NCBI GenBank assembly: GCA_023458555.1
Contig: JAEWYS010000020.1
Location: forward strand, 310,001-374,000
Direction: 5' to 3'
Source of the DNA: Bacteroidota bacterium
Lineage (GTDB): Bacteria; Bacteroidota; Bacteroidia; Cytophagales; Cytophagaceae
Length of the DNA stretch: 64,000 bases
Within the stretch, counting starts at the first letter, position 1. Each line of letters opens with the position of its first letter. A program made the position numbers and the translations under genes. The notes under the pieces were generated by a model, which was not told where the DNA came from, searched no databases, and saw only the letters and a list, made by a program, of their open reading frames with translations. Shown here piece after piece: positions 18,126 through 26,218 of the stretch.

Positions 18126-20102
18126 ATGGATTTCAACTACGAAGGTATCGGAAAAGACCGGCTGGTATACCTGTACCGGCAATTGGTAAAGCCCCGGCTT
18201 ATTGAAGAAAAGATGCTGATCCTGCTGCGGCAGGGGGAAATCAGCAAATGGTTTTCCGGTATCGGTCAGGAAGCCATATCAGTAGGTGCGGTCAATGCCC
18301 TCAATCCCGATGAATACATATTGCCTCTGCATCGTAATCTCGGAATTTTTACAGGTCGGAATATGCCGCTGTTACGCCTCTTTGCCCAGTTTCAGGGGAA
18401 GAAAAACGGCTATACGAAAGGGCGGGACAGGTCCTTTCATTTTGGTAGCCGGGAGCATCATATAATCGGTATGATATCACATCTTGGCCCCCAAATGGCT
18501 GTTGCAGATGGTATTGCGCTGGCTGCACGGCTATCCGGAGAAAAGAAGGTAACGCTTGTTTTTTCCGGAGATGGCGGTACCAGCGAAGGAGATTTTCATG
18601 AAGCAGTAAATGTCGCGGCAGTGTGGAAGCTTCCCGTGATTTTTCTTATCGAAAATAATGGATACGGTCTTTCCACTCCTAATTCGGAGCAGTTCTGCTG
18701 CAGGAGCTTTACAGACAAGGGCATCGGATATGGTATTGATGCCATACAGGTAGACGGCAACAATCTTCTTGAAGTGTACACGACTATACAGACACTGGCC
18801 GAAGATCTGAGGCAAAACCCCAGACCGTGCCTGGTAGAAGCCATGACTTTTCGTATGCGGGGTCATGAAGAAGCATCCGGTACCAGATATGTGCCGGCAG
18901 AACTTCTCAGTCAGTGGGCTGCCAGAGACCCGATACTCAGTTATGAGCTGTTTATGATTGATAAAGGCTTTCTCACCGGCAAAGAAGCCGATGAAATAAA
19001 AAGTACGCTGAAAGAAGAAATCGATCAGGCATGGAAAGCCCTGAAAGAAGAGCCGCAGCCGGATGGTGATGAGCAGAAGGAGCTGGGAGACGTATTTATG
19101 TCGTATGATTTCAGGCCGGCCGGACCGGAAACAGGCAACCGCTCTTCCCGCAGGTTTGTCGATGCCTTGTCAGATGCGCTGGCCCAGAGTATGGAGCGTT
19201 ATGACCGCCTGATTCTTATGGGGCAGGATATCGCCGAATATGGCGGGGTCTTCAAGATAACCGAAGGCTTTGTTCAACGTTTTGGTAAAGACAGGGTCAG
19301 AAATACACCTTTGTGTGAGTCTGCCATCCTTGGTACAGCCCTTGGCTTGTCCATATGCGGCTACAAATCCATGGTCGAAATGCAGTTTGCCGATTTTGTA
19401 AGCTCCGGGTTTAATCAGATTGTTAATAATCTCGCCAAGTCTCATTACCGGTGGGGGCAGAATGCAGATGTTGTAATCCGTATGCCCTGCGGTGCCGGAG
19501 TGGGAGCCGGGCCCTTTCACTCTCAGACCAATGAAGCCTGGTTTTTCACCACACCCGGATTGAAAATCATGTATCCTTCCAGTCCCTACGATGCCAAAGG
19601 CTTGCTCAATGCGGCGTTTGAAGATCCCAATCCGGTTCTTTTCTTTGAGCATAAATATCTTTACCGTTCGGTCAGCGAGGATATTCCTGACGAATATTAT
19701 ACGATAGAACCCGGCAAAGCCCGGCTTGTCAGGGAAGGCAATGATATGACCATAATCACTTTCGGACTGCCGGTGCACTGGGCTGCTTCTCTGATTGATG
19801 AAACGGGAATATCGGCAGATCTGATTGATTTGCGTACGCTCGTACCTATGGATAAGGAAACCATGGAGCGAAGTATCCGTAAAACGGGAAAGGTGCTGAT
19901 CGCAAATGAGGATACGCTCACCGGAAGTGTAAGCGGTGAGATTGCTGCATGGGTTGCGGAACATCTTTTTCAGTTTCTGGATGCTCCGGTAATGCGGGTG
20001 GGGGCATTGGACACTCCTGTACCATTTGCCAGAAAGCTGGAGGATAACTTCCTGCCTAAAGAACGTTTGCGTATGAAAATGAAAGATTTGTTGGATTTCT
20101 AA
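18126..20102 (+). CDS. 2-oxo acid dehydrogenase E1, fused alpha and beta subunits
   Basis: About 658 residues. The N-terminal half is the E1-alpha domain with the thiamine-diphosphate motif GDGGTSEGDFHEA ending in ENNGYGLSTP. The C-terminal half (from about residue 345, FVDALSDALAQSMERYD) is the transketolase-like E1-beta domain with MGQDIAEYGGVFK and the C-terminal VGALDTPVPFA. It decarboxylates a branched-chain 2-oxo acid or pyruvate and passes the acyl group to a lipoylated E2, which is not in the window. The fused arrangement is common in Bacteroidota. The frame extends to a TTG at 18114, but the ATG at 18126 is the better start. lipA and lpdA lie a few kb downstream. Confidence 0.94.
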   Translation: MDFNYEGIGKDRLVYLYRQLVKPRLIEEKMLILLRQGEISKWFSGIGQEAISVGAVNALNPDEYILPLHRNLGIFTGRNMPLLRLFAQFQGKKNGYTKGRDRSFHFGSREHHIIGMISHLGPQMAVADGIALAARLSGEKKVTLVFSGDGGTSEGDFHEAVNVAAVWKLPVIFLIENNGYGLSTPNSEQFCCRSFTDKGIGYGIDAIQVDGNNLLEVYTTIQTLAEDLRQNPRPCLVEAMTFRMRGHEEASGTRYVPAELLSQWAARDPILSYELFMIDKGFLTGKEADEIKSTLKEEIDQAWKALKEEPQPDGDEQKELGDVFMSYDFRPAGPETGNRSSRRFVDALSDALAQSMERYDRLILMGQDIAEYGGVFKITEGFVQRFGKDRVRNTPLCESAILGTALGLSICGYKSMVEMQFADFVSSGFNQIVNNLAKSHYRWGQNADVVIRMPCGAGVGAGPFHSQTNEAWFFTTPGLKIMYPSSPYDAKGLLNAAFEDPNPVLFFEHKYLYRSVSEDIPDEYYTIEPGKARLVREGNDMTIITFGLPVHWAASLIDETGISADLIDLRTLVPMDKETMERSIRKTGKVLIANEDTLTGSVSGEIAAWVAEHLFQFLDAPVMRVGALDTPVPFARKLEDNFLPKERLRMKMKDLLDF

Positions 20103-20151
20103 TAAATTATTATATTTTATCGTTAAATTTGGACGTAATACTTAGTGCGAT

Positions 20152-20421
20152 ATGAAGATTTTGTCGAAGAAGAGTCTTGTAAATCAGCTTTGGATGATCG
20201 GTCTTGCAGGCATGCTGGCTGTTGCCGGAGCATCCTGTGCGAATAAGAGCTATCCCTGTCCCGGACTCGGCCAGGCTGATGCTGCTGATCTGAGCATGTT
20301 TAATTCCGACGGGCAATTGAAGGATAAGCACAAAAAGAAGGGCAGAATCAACAAGGAAACGGGTATTGTCAATAAGAAAAACCCGAAGAAGATACAGAAG
20401 CAGAGAAGAACCAGAATCTAA
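20152..20421 (+). CDS. small basic lipoprotein, unknown function
   Basis: An 89-residue protein with a signal peptide and lipobox AGASC (C near residue 29). After CANKSYPCPGLGQADAADLS it becomes very basic, with KHKKKGRINKETGIVNKK and a tail QKQRRTRI. No domain is recognised. The following repeat protein gene begins 28 bases downstream and is also strongly basic, so the two may act together at the cell envelope, for example by binding an anionic polymer. That role is inference. Confidence 0.7.
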   Translation: MKILSKKSLVNQLWMIGLAGMLAVAGASCANKSYPCPGLGQADAADLSMFNSDGQLKDKHKKKGRINKETGIVNKKNPKKIQKQRRTRI

Positions 20422-20449
20422 TTTTGTCTTGTTTAGTCACACATCGTTC

Positions 20450-21268
20450 ATGAAATATATTTCCTTTTTCCTTGTATTGTCCGGATTTGTGCTGCTGTCT
20501 GCCGGAGCTGTTAACGCGCAGCGCAAAGCTGAGCGGACAAGTGACAAGGAAGCGGCTGGTAATAAGGGCGACAAAATCGACACCCGTCCCCGGAAGATGC
20601 GTCAGAGCAATAAGGAAATGGGTGAAAACTCCGGAACCATAGCCGTTAAAAATGCCAATATGAGGAAATACCAGGGTACAACCTCTTCCGGCAATATACG
20701 GGTTGCTTCGCAGGTAGATAACCGGCGGACTGCCAAGCTGGCGGCAAACAATACAGGGGATATGCGTGTTGATTTCAGCGGTCAGCGTAAGACAGCCAAA
20801 GCCATTGCCGGCAATACAGGTAGTATTGATATGAAGGCAGTCAATGAGGCGCGTGCGGAAAGTCGCAAAACCCAGAAAAAGATTGCCAGTAATGAAGGAG
20901 ATATCGGTGGCAACTATCTGGCAAGGCGTGAGGCCATGCGTCACAAAAAAGGCAAGGAGATTGCCAGCAGCTCCGGAGATATCCTGGTCAGGACACTGAA
21001 TCAGAGAGCCCGTCAGATACGTAAGAAAAACAAGGATATTGCGAATTATAAAGGAGATATCATTGTTACAAAACGTAAGAAGGGCATGCATCCGAGCGCT
21101 GTCTATCGTGGTGGCAAGGTGAAGAATTCATACACCGCGAAAGAGCGTTACAGAAAACGTATGATGAAGCGCATGAGAAGACAGAAAGGAGTGGAAGACG
21201 CGAATTATATGAAGCAGAAGATGCATAAGCCGAAACACAATAAAAACGAAGCAGAAATCTGGTATTGA
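20450..21268 (+). CDS. exported basic protein made of about eight short repeats
   Basis: A 272-residue protein with a signal peptide at about 1-24 (MKYISFFLVLSGFVLLSAGA). The rest is built from about eight repeats of 20-27 residues with the pattern I/L-A-x-N-x-G-D-I-x-V followed by a basic stretch; examples are KIASNEGDIGG, EIASSSGDILV and DIANYKGDIIV. The protein is rich in K and R and has no catalytic motif. An upstream in-frame start at 20366 would add 28 residues before the signal peptide and is rejected. The next gene, ytxJ, starts two bases after the stop codon, so the two are translationally linked. The function is unknown. Confidence 0.75.
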   Translation: MKYISFFLVLSGFVLLSAGAVNAQRKAERTSDKEAAGNKGDKIDTRPRKMRQSNKEMGENSGTIAVKNANMRKYQGTTSSGNIRVASQVDNRRTAKLAANNTGDMRVDFSGQRKTAKAIAGNTGSIDMKAVNEARAESRKTQKKIASNEGDIGGNYLARREAMRHKKGKEIASSSGDILVRTLNQRARQIRKKNKDIANYKGDIIVTKRKKGMHPSAVYRGGKVKNSYTAKERYRKRMMKRMRRQKGVEDANYMKQKMHKPKHNKNEAEIWY

Positions 21269-21269
21269 T

Positions 21270-21611
21270 ATGAATTGGAACAAATTGACAGATCTGCAGC
21301 AACTGCAGGAACTTAAGACAGAATCGGAGAATGTAAATGTGCTGATCTTTAAGCACAGTACCAGATGCTCTATAAGTTCAGCGGCATTAAACCGGCTGGA
21401 GCGTGCATGGCAGGATGGGGAAACGGGTAAGGTAAAGCCATACTATCTCGATCTGCTTTCATTCAGGGAGATATCCGATCGGATCACTTCGGAGTTTGCA
21501 GTCGAGCATGAATCACCTCAGGTGCTCCTGATAAAAGATGGCAATTGTGTGTATACTGCCAGTCACATGGGAATCAGTTACAAAGATATAGTAACCAAGG
21601 CATCAGAATAG
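21270..21611 (+). CDS. ytxJ: YtxJ-family thioredoxin-like protein (bacillithiol system)
   Basis: A 113-residue thioredoxin-fold protein. The motif FKHSTRCSISSAAL contains the single active-site cysteine typical of YtxJ/DUF2847, which acts as a monothiol bacilliredoxin-like protein in bacillithiol-containing organisms. The C-terminal SPQVLLIKDGNCVYTASHMG matches the thioredoxin-fold strand with cis-proline. It probably removes bacillithiol from oxidised proteins. The start follows the previous stop by one base, so it is the last gene of a three-gene unit ending in a terminator. Confidence 0.88.
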   Translation: MNWNKLTDLQQLQELKTESENVNVLIFKHSTRCSISSAALNRLERAWQDGETGKVKPYYLDLLSFREISDRITSEFAVEHESPQVLLIKDGNCVYTASHMGISYKDIVTKASE

Positions 21612-21636
21612 CTTTTTGTGCGATAATCAACAGTAG

Positions 21637-21676
21637 AAGCAGGGGCGGTTTTAAGCAATCACCCTGCTTTTTTTAT
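21637..21676 (+). terminator. terminator after ytxJ
   Basis: AAGCAGGG (21637-21644) pairs with CCCTGCTT (21662-21669) and is followed by a T run. Confidence 0.65.
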
Positions 21677-21763
21677 TACAGATGATTTTTTACTCCTGAA
21701 CCAATAGGCACATTGCAGGTTAGAGTATAATCCGGTAGTAAGTAACAATAAAGATCTGATAAA

Positions 21764-22531
21764 ATGCAGTTCCGTACATGGCTTATGGCCTTATTTTTTG
21801 TGGTACTTGCCAGACTGGTGTCTGCGCAGCAAACCATTATGGTGCTGAACTATGAGCAGGAAAAAATCATTGGCGCCAACTTTCACACCAATGCCGGTCT
21901 GATCGGGGGGGTGATGGCACAATTTGTCAAAAAAACAGGCCGAAACAGCTGCCGGCTGGCCGGGCTTGAAATAGTGCATATAAAACATGCTCAGGAGGTA
22001 AAAGTAAGCAGCTTTAATACCGGCAATACATTCATATTGGGGAAACAGAACTATTTGTTCTCTGTGCGCCCGTATTACGGGAGACAATGGATACTGTTTC
22101 CGCCTGCCAGGGAAGAAGGTGTGCAGGTCAACGGAAACCTTTCAGGCGGCTTGTCTATCGGTATTGTAAAACCGTATTATATTGAATTTGACTACTCCAG
22201 ATCAGGCGATTTCAGCCTTGTGGAAAGAGAGCCTTTTGATCCGGCCAGGCATAGCAACGCCAATCGTATTATGGGCAGCGGCGGCTTTTTCCGGGGCTTT
22301 GACAAATCACAGATTGCGCCGGGCCTTCATTTAAGAGGGTCTTTGTCCTTTTATTTCGGCAATTACGGCAAACGTATTTCAGGCCTGGAGGCCGGCGGGC
22401 TCATCGAAGCCTTTGTCCGGAATGGTTCCGGGGGCATTGAGGGAAACCGCATCGTACTGATACCTTATACCCAAAATCCCTGGCTGTATACCTCTTTGTT
22501 TCTGAATGTCTTTCTGGGCTGGAGAAAGTAA
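21764..22531 (+). CDS. probable outer-membrane beta-barrel protein, uncharacterised
   Basis: A 255-residue protein with a signal peptide ending LARLVSAQQ. The rest alternates hydrophobic and polar residues in many short strands (YLFSVRPYYGRQW, GGLSIGIVKPYYIEFDYS, LYTSLFLNVFLGWRK) and ends with an aromatic-rich strand. This is typical of small outer-membrane barrels conserved in Bacteroidota. No function is known to me. It lies upstream of lipA on the same strand. Confidence 0.65.
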   Translation: MQFRTWLMALFFVVLARLVSAQQTIMVLNYEQEKIIGANFHTNAGLIGGVMAQFVKKTGRNSCRLAGLEIVHIKHAQEVKVSSFNTGNTFILGKQNYLFSVRPYYGRQWILFPPAREEGVQVNGNLSGGLSIGIVKPYYIEFDYSRSGDFSLVEREPFDPARHSNANRIMGSGGFFRGFDKSQIAPGLHLRGSLSFYFGNYGKRISGLEAGGLIEAFVRNGSGGIEGNRIVLIPYTQNPWLYTSLFLNVFLGWRK

Positions 22532-22627
22532 TCGGATTGCCCGGCCCCGAATAAGCCCCTGCAGCGTGCATTTCTTTTGACCATTTTTGTTATATTTACT
22601 AAATTATAGTCTAAAAAATCGAAAGCG

Positions 22628-23509
22628 ATGATTGAACTGCCAGTGATTTCACCTGAGGCCAATAAACGAACAGCCAAGCCTGACTGGCTGAGAGTGAAGC
22701 TTCCGGTTGGTAAAGAGTTTCGAAAAGTACGGGCGCTTGTAGATGAATATAAGCTGCATACCATATGTGAAAGCGGTAATTGCCCCAATATGGGAGAATG
22801 CTGGGGAGCCGGTACGGCCACATTTATGATTCTGGGCAATGTATGCACACGGAGCTGCTCTTTTTGTGCAGTAGCTACCGGAAGACCAAATGAATACGAT
22901 GAGGACGAGCCAAGGAGAGTAGCGGAAGCTGTCAGACTGATGGGAGTGAAGCATTGTGTGCTTACCTCGGTAAATCGTGATGAGCTAAAGGACCGTGGGG
23001 CTGATATATGGCATAAGACCGTTGTGGAAATAAAGACAACTTCCCCCGAAACAACCATTGAGACACTGATTCCTGACGTAAAAGGTAACTGGGAAGCGCT
23101 TGAAACGATGATTAGCGCAGGGCAGGAAGTAGTTTCGCACAATATGGAAACAGTAAAGCGTCTCTATCGCATGGTGCGTCCTCAGGCAAAATATGAGCGC
23201 AGCCTGGAGCAAATCAAACGCACCAAGGCCTATGGCAAAAGAACCAAGTCGGGCATCATGCTTGGATTGGGGGAAACAGAGGCTGAAGTGGTAGAGGCCA
23301 TGGAACACCTTGTTGAAAACGGACTGGATATTCTGACATTGGGACAGTATCTGCAGCCAACAAAAATGCATATTGAGGTAGCAGAGTTTATTCATCCCGA
23401 TCAGTTTGCGCGATACAAGGAGCTGGGAGAAAAAATCGGATTGAAGTACGTAGAGTCCGGACCTTTGGTACGATCCAGCTATCATGCCGAGAGACATGTG
23501 AATGTTTAG
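22628..23509 (+). CDS. lipA: lipoyl synthase
   Basis: A 293-residue radical-SAM enzyme that inserts two sulfurs into octanoyl groups bound to E2 or H proteins, making lipoyl. It has the radical-SAM motif CTRSCSFCAV (C-x3-C-x2-C) and the auxiliary cluster motif CESGNCPNMGEC. The C-terminal GPLVRSSYHAERH is also characteristic, including the RSS motif. The length is normal. Its product is needed by the 2-oxo acid dehydrogenase and glycine cleavage systems encoded nearby. A good terminator follows. Confidence 0.98.
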   Translation: MIELPVISPEANKRTAKPDWLRVKLPVGKEFRKVRALVDEYKLHTICESGNCPNMGECWGAGTATFMILGNVCTRSCSFCAVATGRPNEYDEDEPRRVAEAVRLMGVKHCVLTSVNRDELKDRGADIWHKTVVEIKTTSPETTIETLIPDVKGNWEALETMISAGQEVVSHNMETVKRLYRMVRPQAKYERSLEQIKRTKAYGKRTKSGIMLGLGETEAEVVEAMEHLVENGLDILTLGQYLQPTKMHIEVAEFIHPDQFARYKELGEKIGLKYVESGPLVRSSYHAERHVNV

Positions 23510-23527
23510 GAAACGGAAACTGCAAAA

Positions 23528-23563
23528 TAAAAAAGCCTCTGAAAATCATTCAGAGGCTTTTTT
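23528..23563 (+). terminator. terminator after lipA
   Basis: AAAAGCCTCTG pairs with CAGAGGCTTTT, followed by further T. Confidence 0.85.
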
Positions 23564-23696
23564 GTTGAAGTATGCCAGTTGCCTTTCTAACAGAGCGCCC
23601 GGAGGCTGCATAGCGGTCTTTAAGCCTTAAGCCTTGCACTTCTGCTTGAAAATAGATATATCGTGAAGCCGGTACGATTCTATTCCGGGATAAAAC

Positions 23697-23727
23697 AAAA
23701 AGGCAACGAGATTCCCATTGCCTTTTT
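23697..23727 (-). terminator. terminator after lpdA
   Basis: AAAAAGGCAA and TTGCCTTTTT form a ten-base stem with an 11-base loop, 22 bases past the lpdA stop on the minus strand. It could also act on the plus strand. Confidence 0.75.
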
Positions 23728-23748
23728 ATATATCTTTTAGAAGATCAA

Positions 23749-25143
23749 TTACAGGTGAATCACCTCACCATAAGCGGCTGCCGTTGCTTCCATAATTGCC
23801 TCGGACATAGTCGGGTGCGGATGTACCGCTTTGATAATTTCATGTCCGGTAGTTTCCAGTTTTCTGGCTACTACGACCTCAGCGATCATTTCCGTCACAT
23901 TGGCGCCGATCATGTGTGCTCCGAGGAATTCTCCGTATTTGGCATCAAAAATCACTTTTACAAAACCTTCTTTGGCGCCTGCCGCACTTGCCTTGCCGGA
24001 AGCGCTGAACGGGAACTTGCCCACTTTGATTTCGTAGCCTTTTTCTTTGGCCTGCTTCTCGGTAAGCCCGACAGAGGCGATTTCAGGAGTACAGTAGGTA
24101 CATCCCGGAATATTGCCGTAGTCAAGTGGCTCAGGATGCTCACCGGCGATTTTTTCAACGCATATGATACCTTCGGCTGAGGCAACGTGCGCAAGAGCCG
24201 GTCCGTGCACGATATCACCGATAGCATATACTCCAGGGATATTGGTACGATAGAAATCGTCAACGATTACTTTACCTTTATCCGTAGCTACTCCTACATC
24301 TTCCAGACCGATACCTTCCAGATTGGTTTGTACACCCACTGCTGACAGCACGATATCGCACTCAAGCGTTTCTTCGCCTTTTTCAGTTTTAACCTTTACC
24401 TTGGTTTTGCTTCCTTTGGTATCGACGGCTTCCACAGAAGATTTGGTCATAATGCTTATTCCAAGCTTCTTGTATTCTTTCTCCAGTTGCTTGGAGATAT
24501 CTTCATCTTCTACCGGTACGATGTTTGGCATATATTCCACGATGGTTACCTTCGTACCCATGGCAGCGTAGAAATAAGCGAACTCAACTCCGATGGCTCC
24601 GGAACCTACAATGACCATTGACTCCGGTTTCTTCTCCAGAACCATTGCCTTTCTGTAGCCGATTACCTTTTCGTTGTCGATTTTCAGATTGGGAAGCTCT
24701 CTTGACCGTCCGCCGGTTGCAAGAATGATATGCTTTGCTTCATAAACCGTTTTATTATCCTTCTCATCGGTTACTTCAACCTTTTCTTTTCCCTTCAGCT
24801 TGCCAAAGCCATTGATGATATCGATTTTGTTTTTCTTGAAAAGAAACTGAATTCCTTTGCTCATACCGGCTGCTACATCCCGGCTTCTTTTGATCACTGC
24901 GCCAAAGTCTGCGCTGGCTTCCTTTACCTGGATGCCGTAATCGGAAGCATGTTTGATATATTCAAATACCTGAGCGCTTTTAAGCAGGGCTTTGGTTGGA
25001 ATACAACCCCAGTTAAGGCAGATTCCACCCAGTTCGGCTTTTTCAACAACTGCCGTTTTCAGGCCAAGCTGGGAGGCACGGATAGCAGCTACATATCCGC
25101 CCGGACCGCTGCCGATTACGATCACATCATATTTTGCTGACAT
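23749..25143 (-). CDS. lpdA: dihydrolipoyl dehydrogenase (E3)
   Basis: A 464-residue flavoprotein that reoxidises dihydrolipoyl groups with NAD. FAD motif VIGSGPGGYVAAI at the N-terminus, redox-active disulfide GGICLNWGCIPTKAL, NAD motif VGSGAIGVEFA, and the C-terminal HPHPTMSEA with the catalytic His. The length matches the family. It serves pyruvate/2-oxo acid dehydrogenases and, as L-protein, the glycine cleavage system. The gene stands alone on the minus strand with its own terminator, and faces fabG across a 250-base space. Confidence 0.97.
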   Translation of the reverse strand: MSAKYDVIVIGSGPGGYVAAIRASQLGLKTAVVEKAELGGICLNWGCIPTKALLKSAQVFEYIKHASDYGIQVKEASADFGAVIKRSRDVAAGMSKGIQFLFKKNKIDIINGFGKLKGKEKVEVTDEKDNKTVYEAKHIILATGGRSRELPNLKIDNEKVIGYRKAMVLEKKPESMVIVGSGAIGVEFAYFYAAMGTKVTIVEYMPNIVPVEDEDISKQLEKEYKKLGISIMTKSSVEAVDTKGSKTKVKVKTEKGEETLECDIVLSAVGVQTNLEGIGLEDVGVATDKGKVIVDDFYRTNIPGVYAIGDIVHGPALAHVASAEGIICVEKIAGEHPEPLDYGNIPGCTYCTPEIASVGLTEKQAKEKGYEIKVGKFPFSASGKASAAGAKEGFVKVIFDAKYGEFLGAHMIGANVTEMIAEVVVARKLETTGHEIIKAVHPHPTMSEAIMEATAAAYGEVIHL

Positions 25144-25392
25144 AGTATATTCAGTTTTTTTTCTAACTTAATACAATCTTAGGCGGCAAATTTATACCAG
25201 AGTGTACAAAGTACCAAGTTAAATTTGGGAAGTATTTATTGATTTGTCCACAAATTACTTAAAACCGGATGTATTTGGGACTGAAAATTATCTTCACAAC
25301 CAAATTCTTTGGACGGATGTTTTTGGTACTTACCATGAATTCCCTATTTTTGGCCACTGATTAACAGAATAATTGAAAATAATCAAGGAATA

Positions 25393-26139
25393 ATGGGACT
25401 ACTACAAGGTAAAAACATACTTGTCACAGGAGCTTCAAAAGGAATAGGAAGAGCAATTGCTACCAGGTTTGCCCGGGAAGGCGCCAATGTAGCCTTTACC
25501 TATCTGTCCAGTGTTGAAAAGGGTGAAGCTCTTGAAAAAGAGCTTTCTGCGCTTGGTGTCAAGGCGAAGGGATATCGTTCGGATGCATCACAGTATGCAG
25601 CAGCCGAAGAGCTGGTCAGTCAGGTAATTGCTGATTTTGGCTCAGTGGACGCATTGGTCAACAATGCCGGTGTGACCAGAGACGGATTGCTGATGCGTAT
25701 GAGCGAGGAGCAGTGGGATACGGTAATTACGATCAATCTGAAGTCGGTTTTTAATCTGACGAAGGCAGCGGTTAAACAATTAATGAAACAAAAATACGGT
25801 TCAATAATTAATATAACATCGGTAGTTGGTATCAGAGGAAATGCGGGTCAGGCTAACTATGCTGCTTCCAAATCAGGCATCATTGGTTTTACCAAATCAG
25901 TAGCGCTGGAGCTGGGAAGCAGAAATATTCGCTCCAATGCGATTGCTCCGGGGTTTATTGAAACAGAAATGACCGGTGAGCTGGATGCAAAAGTAGTGGA
26001 GGAGTGGAAAAACGGTATTCCGCTGAAACGTGCAGGAAGTGCGGATGATGTGGCCAACGCGGCGGTATTTCTGGCATCTGATCTGTCGGCTTATATTACC
26101 GGTCAGGTAATACAGGTGGATGGTGGTATGCTTACCTAA
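25393..26139 (+). CDS. fabG: 3-oxoacyl-ACP reductase
   Basis: A 248-residue short-chain dehydrogenase. Cofactor motif TGASKGIGRAIA, NNAGVTRDGLLMRM, the catalytic Ser in NITSVVGIRG and YAASKSG with catalytic Tyr and Lys. These residues and the C-terminal QVIQVDGGMLT are typical of FabG, which reduces 3-oxoacyl-ACP with NADPH in fatty-acid elongation. Other short-chain dehydrogenase roles are less likely given the close match to FabG. A terminator follows. Confidence 0.94.
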   Translation: MGLLQGKNILVTGASKGIGRAIATRFAREGANVAFTYLSSVEKGEALEKELSALGVKAKGYRSDASQYAAAEELVSQVIADFGSVDALVNNAGVTRDGLLMRMSEEQWDTVITINLKSVFNLTKAAVKQLMKQKYGSIINITSVVGIRGNAGQANYAASKSGIIGFTKSVALELGSRNIRSNAIAPGFIETEMTGELDAKVVEEWKNGIPLKRAGSADDVANAAVFLASDLSAYITGQVIQVDGGMLT

Positions 26140-26183
26140 AGCGTTTATTATATTCATTGCATATTCACATAAGTTTTTATATT

Positions 26184-26216
26184 AGCCTTTCCAATCAACC
26201 GGAAAGGCTTTCTTTT
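26184..26216 (+). terminator. terminator of fabG that ends next to the start of the VWA gene
   Basis: AGCCTTTCC (26184-26192) pairs with GGAAAGGCT (26201-26209) and is followed by TTCTTTT. The next start codon is at 26219, only nine bases after the stem, so it either limits read-through into the downstream gene or folds in its 5' leader. Confidence 0.7.
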
Positions 26217-26218
26217 GT

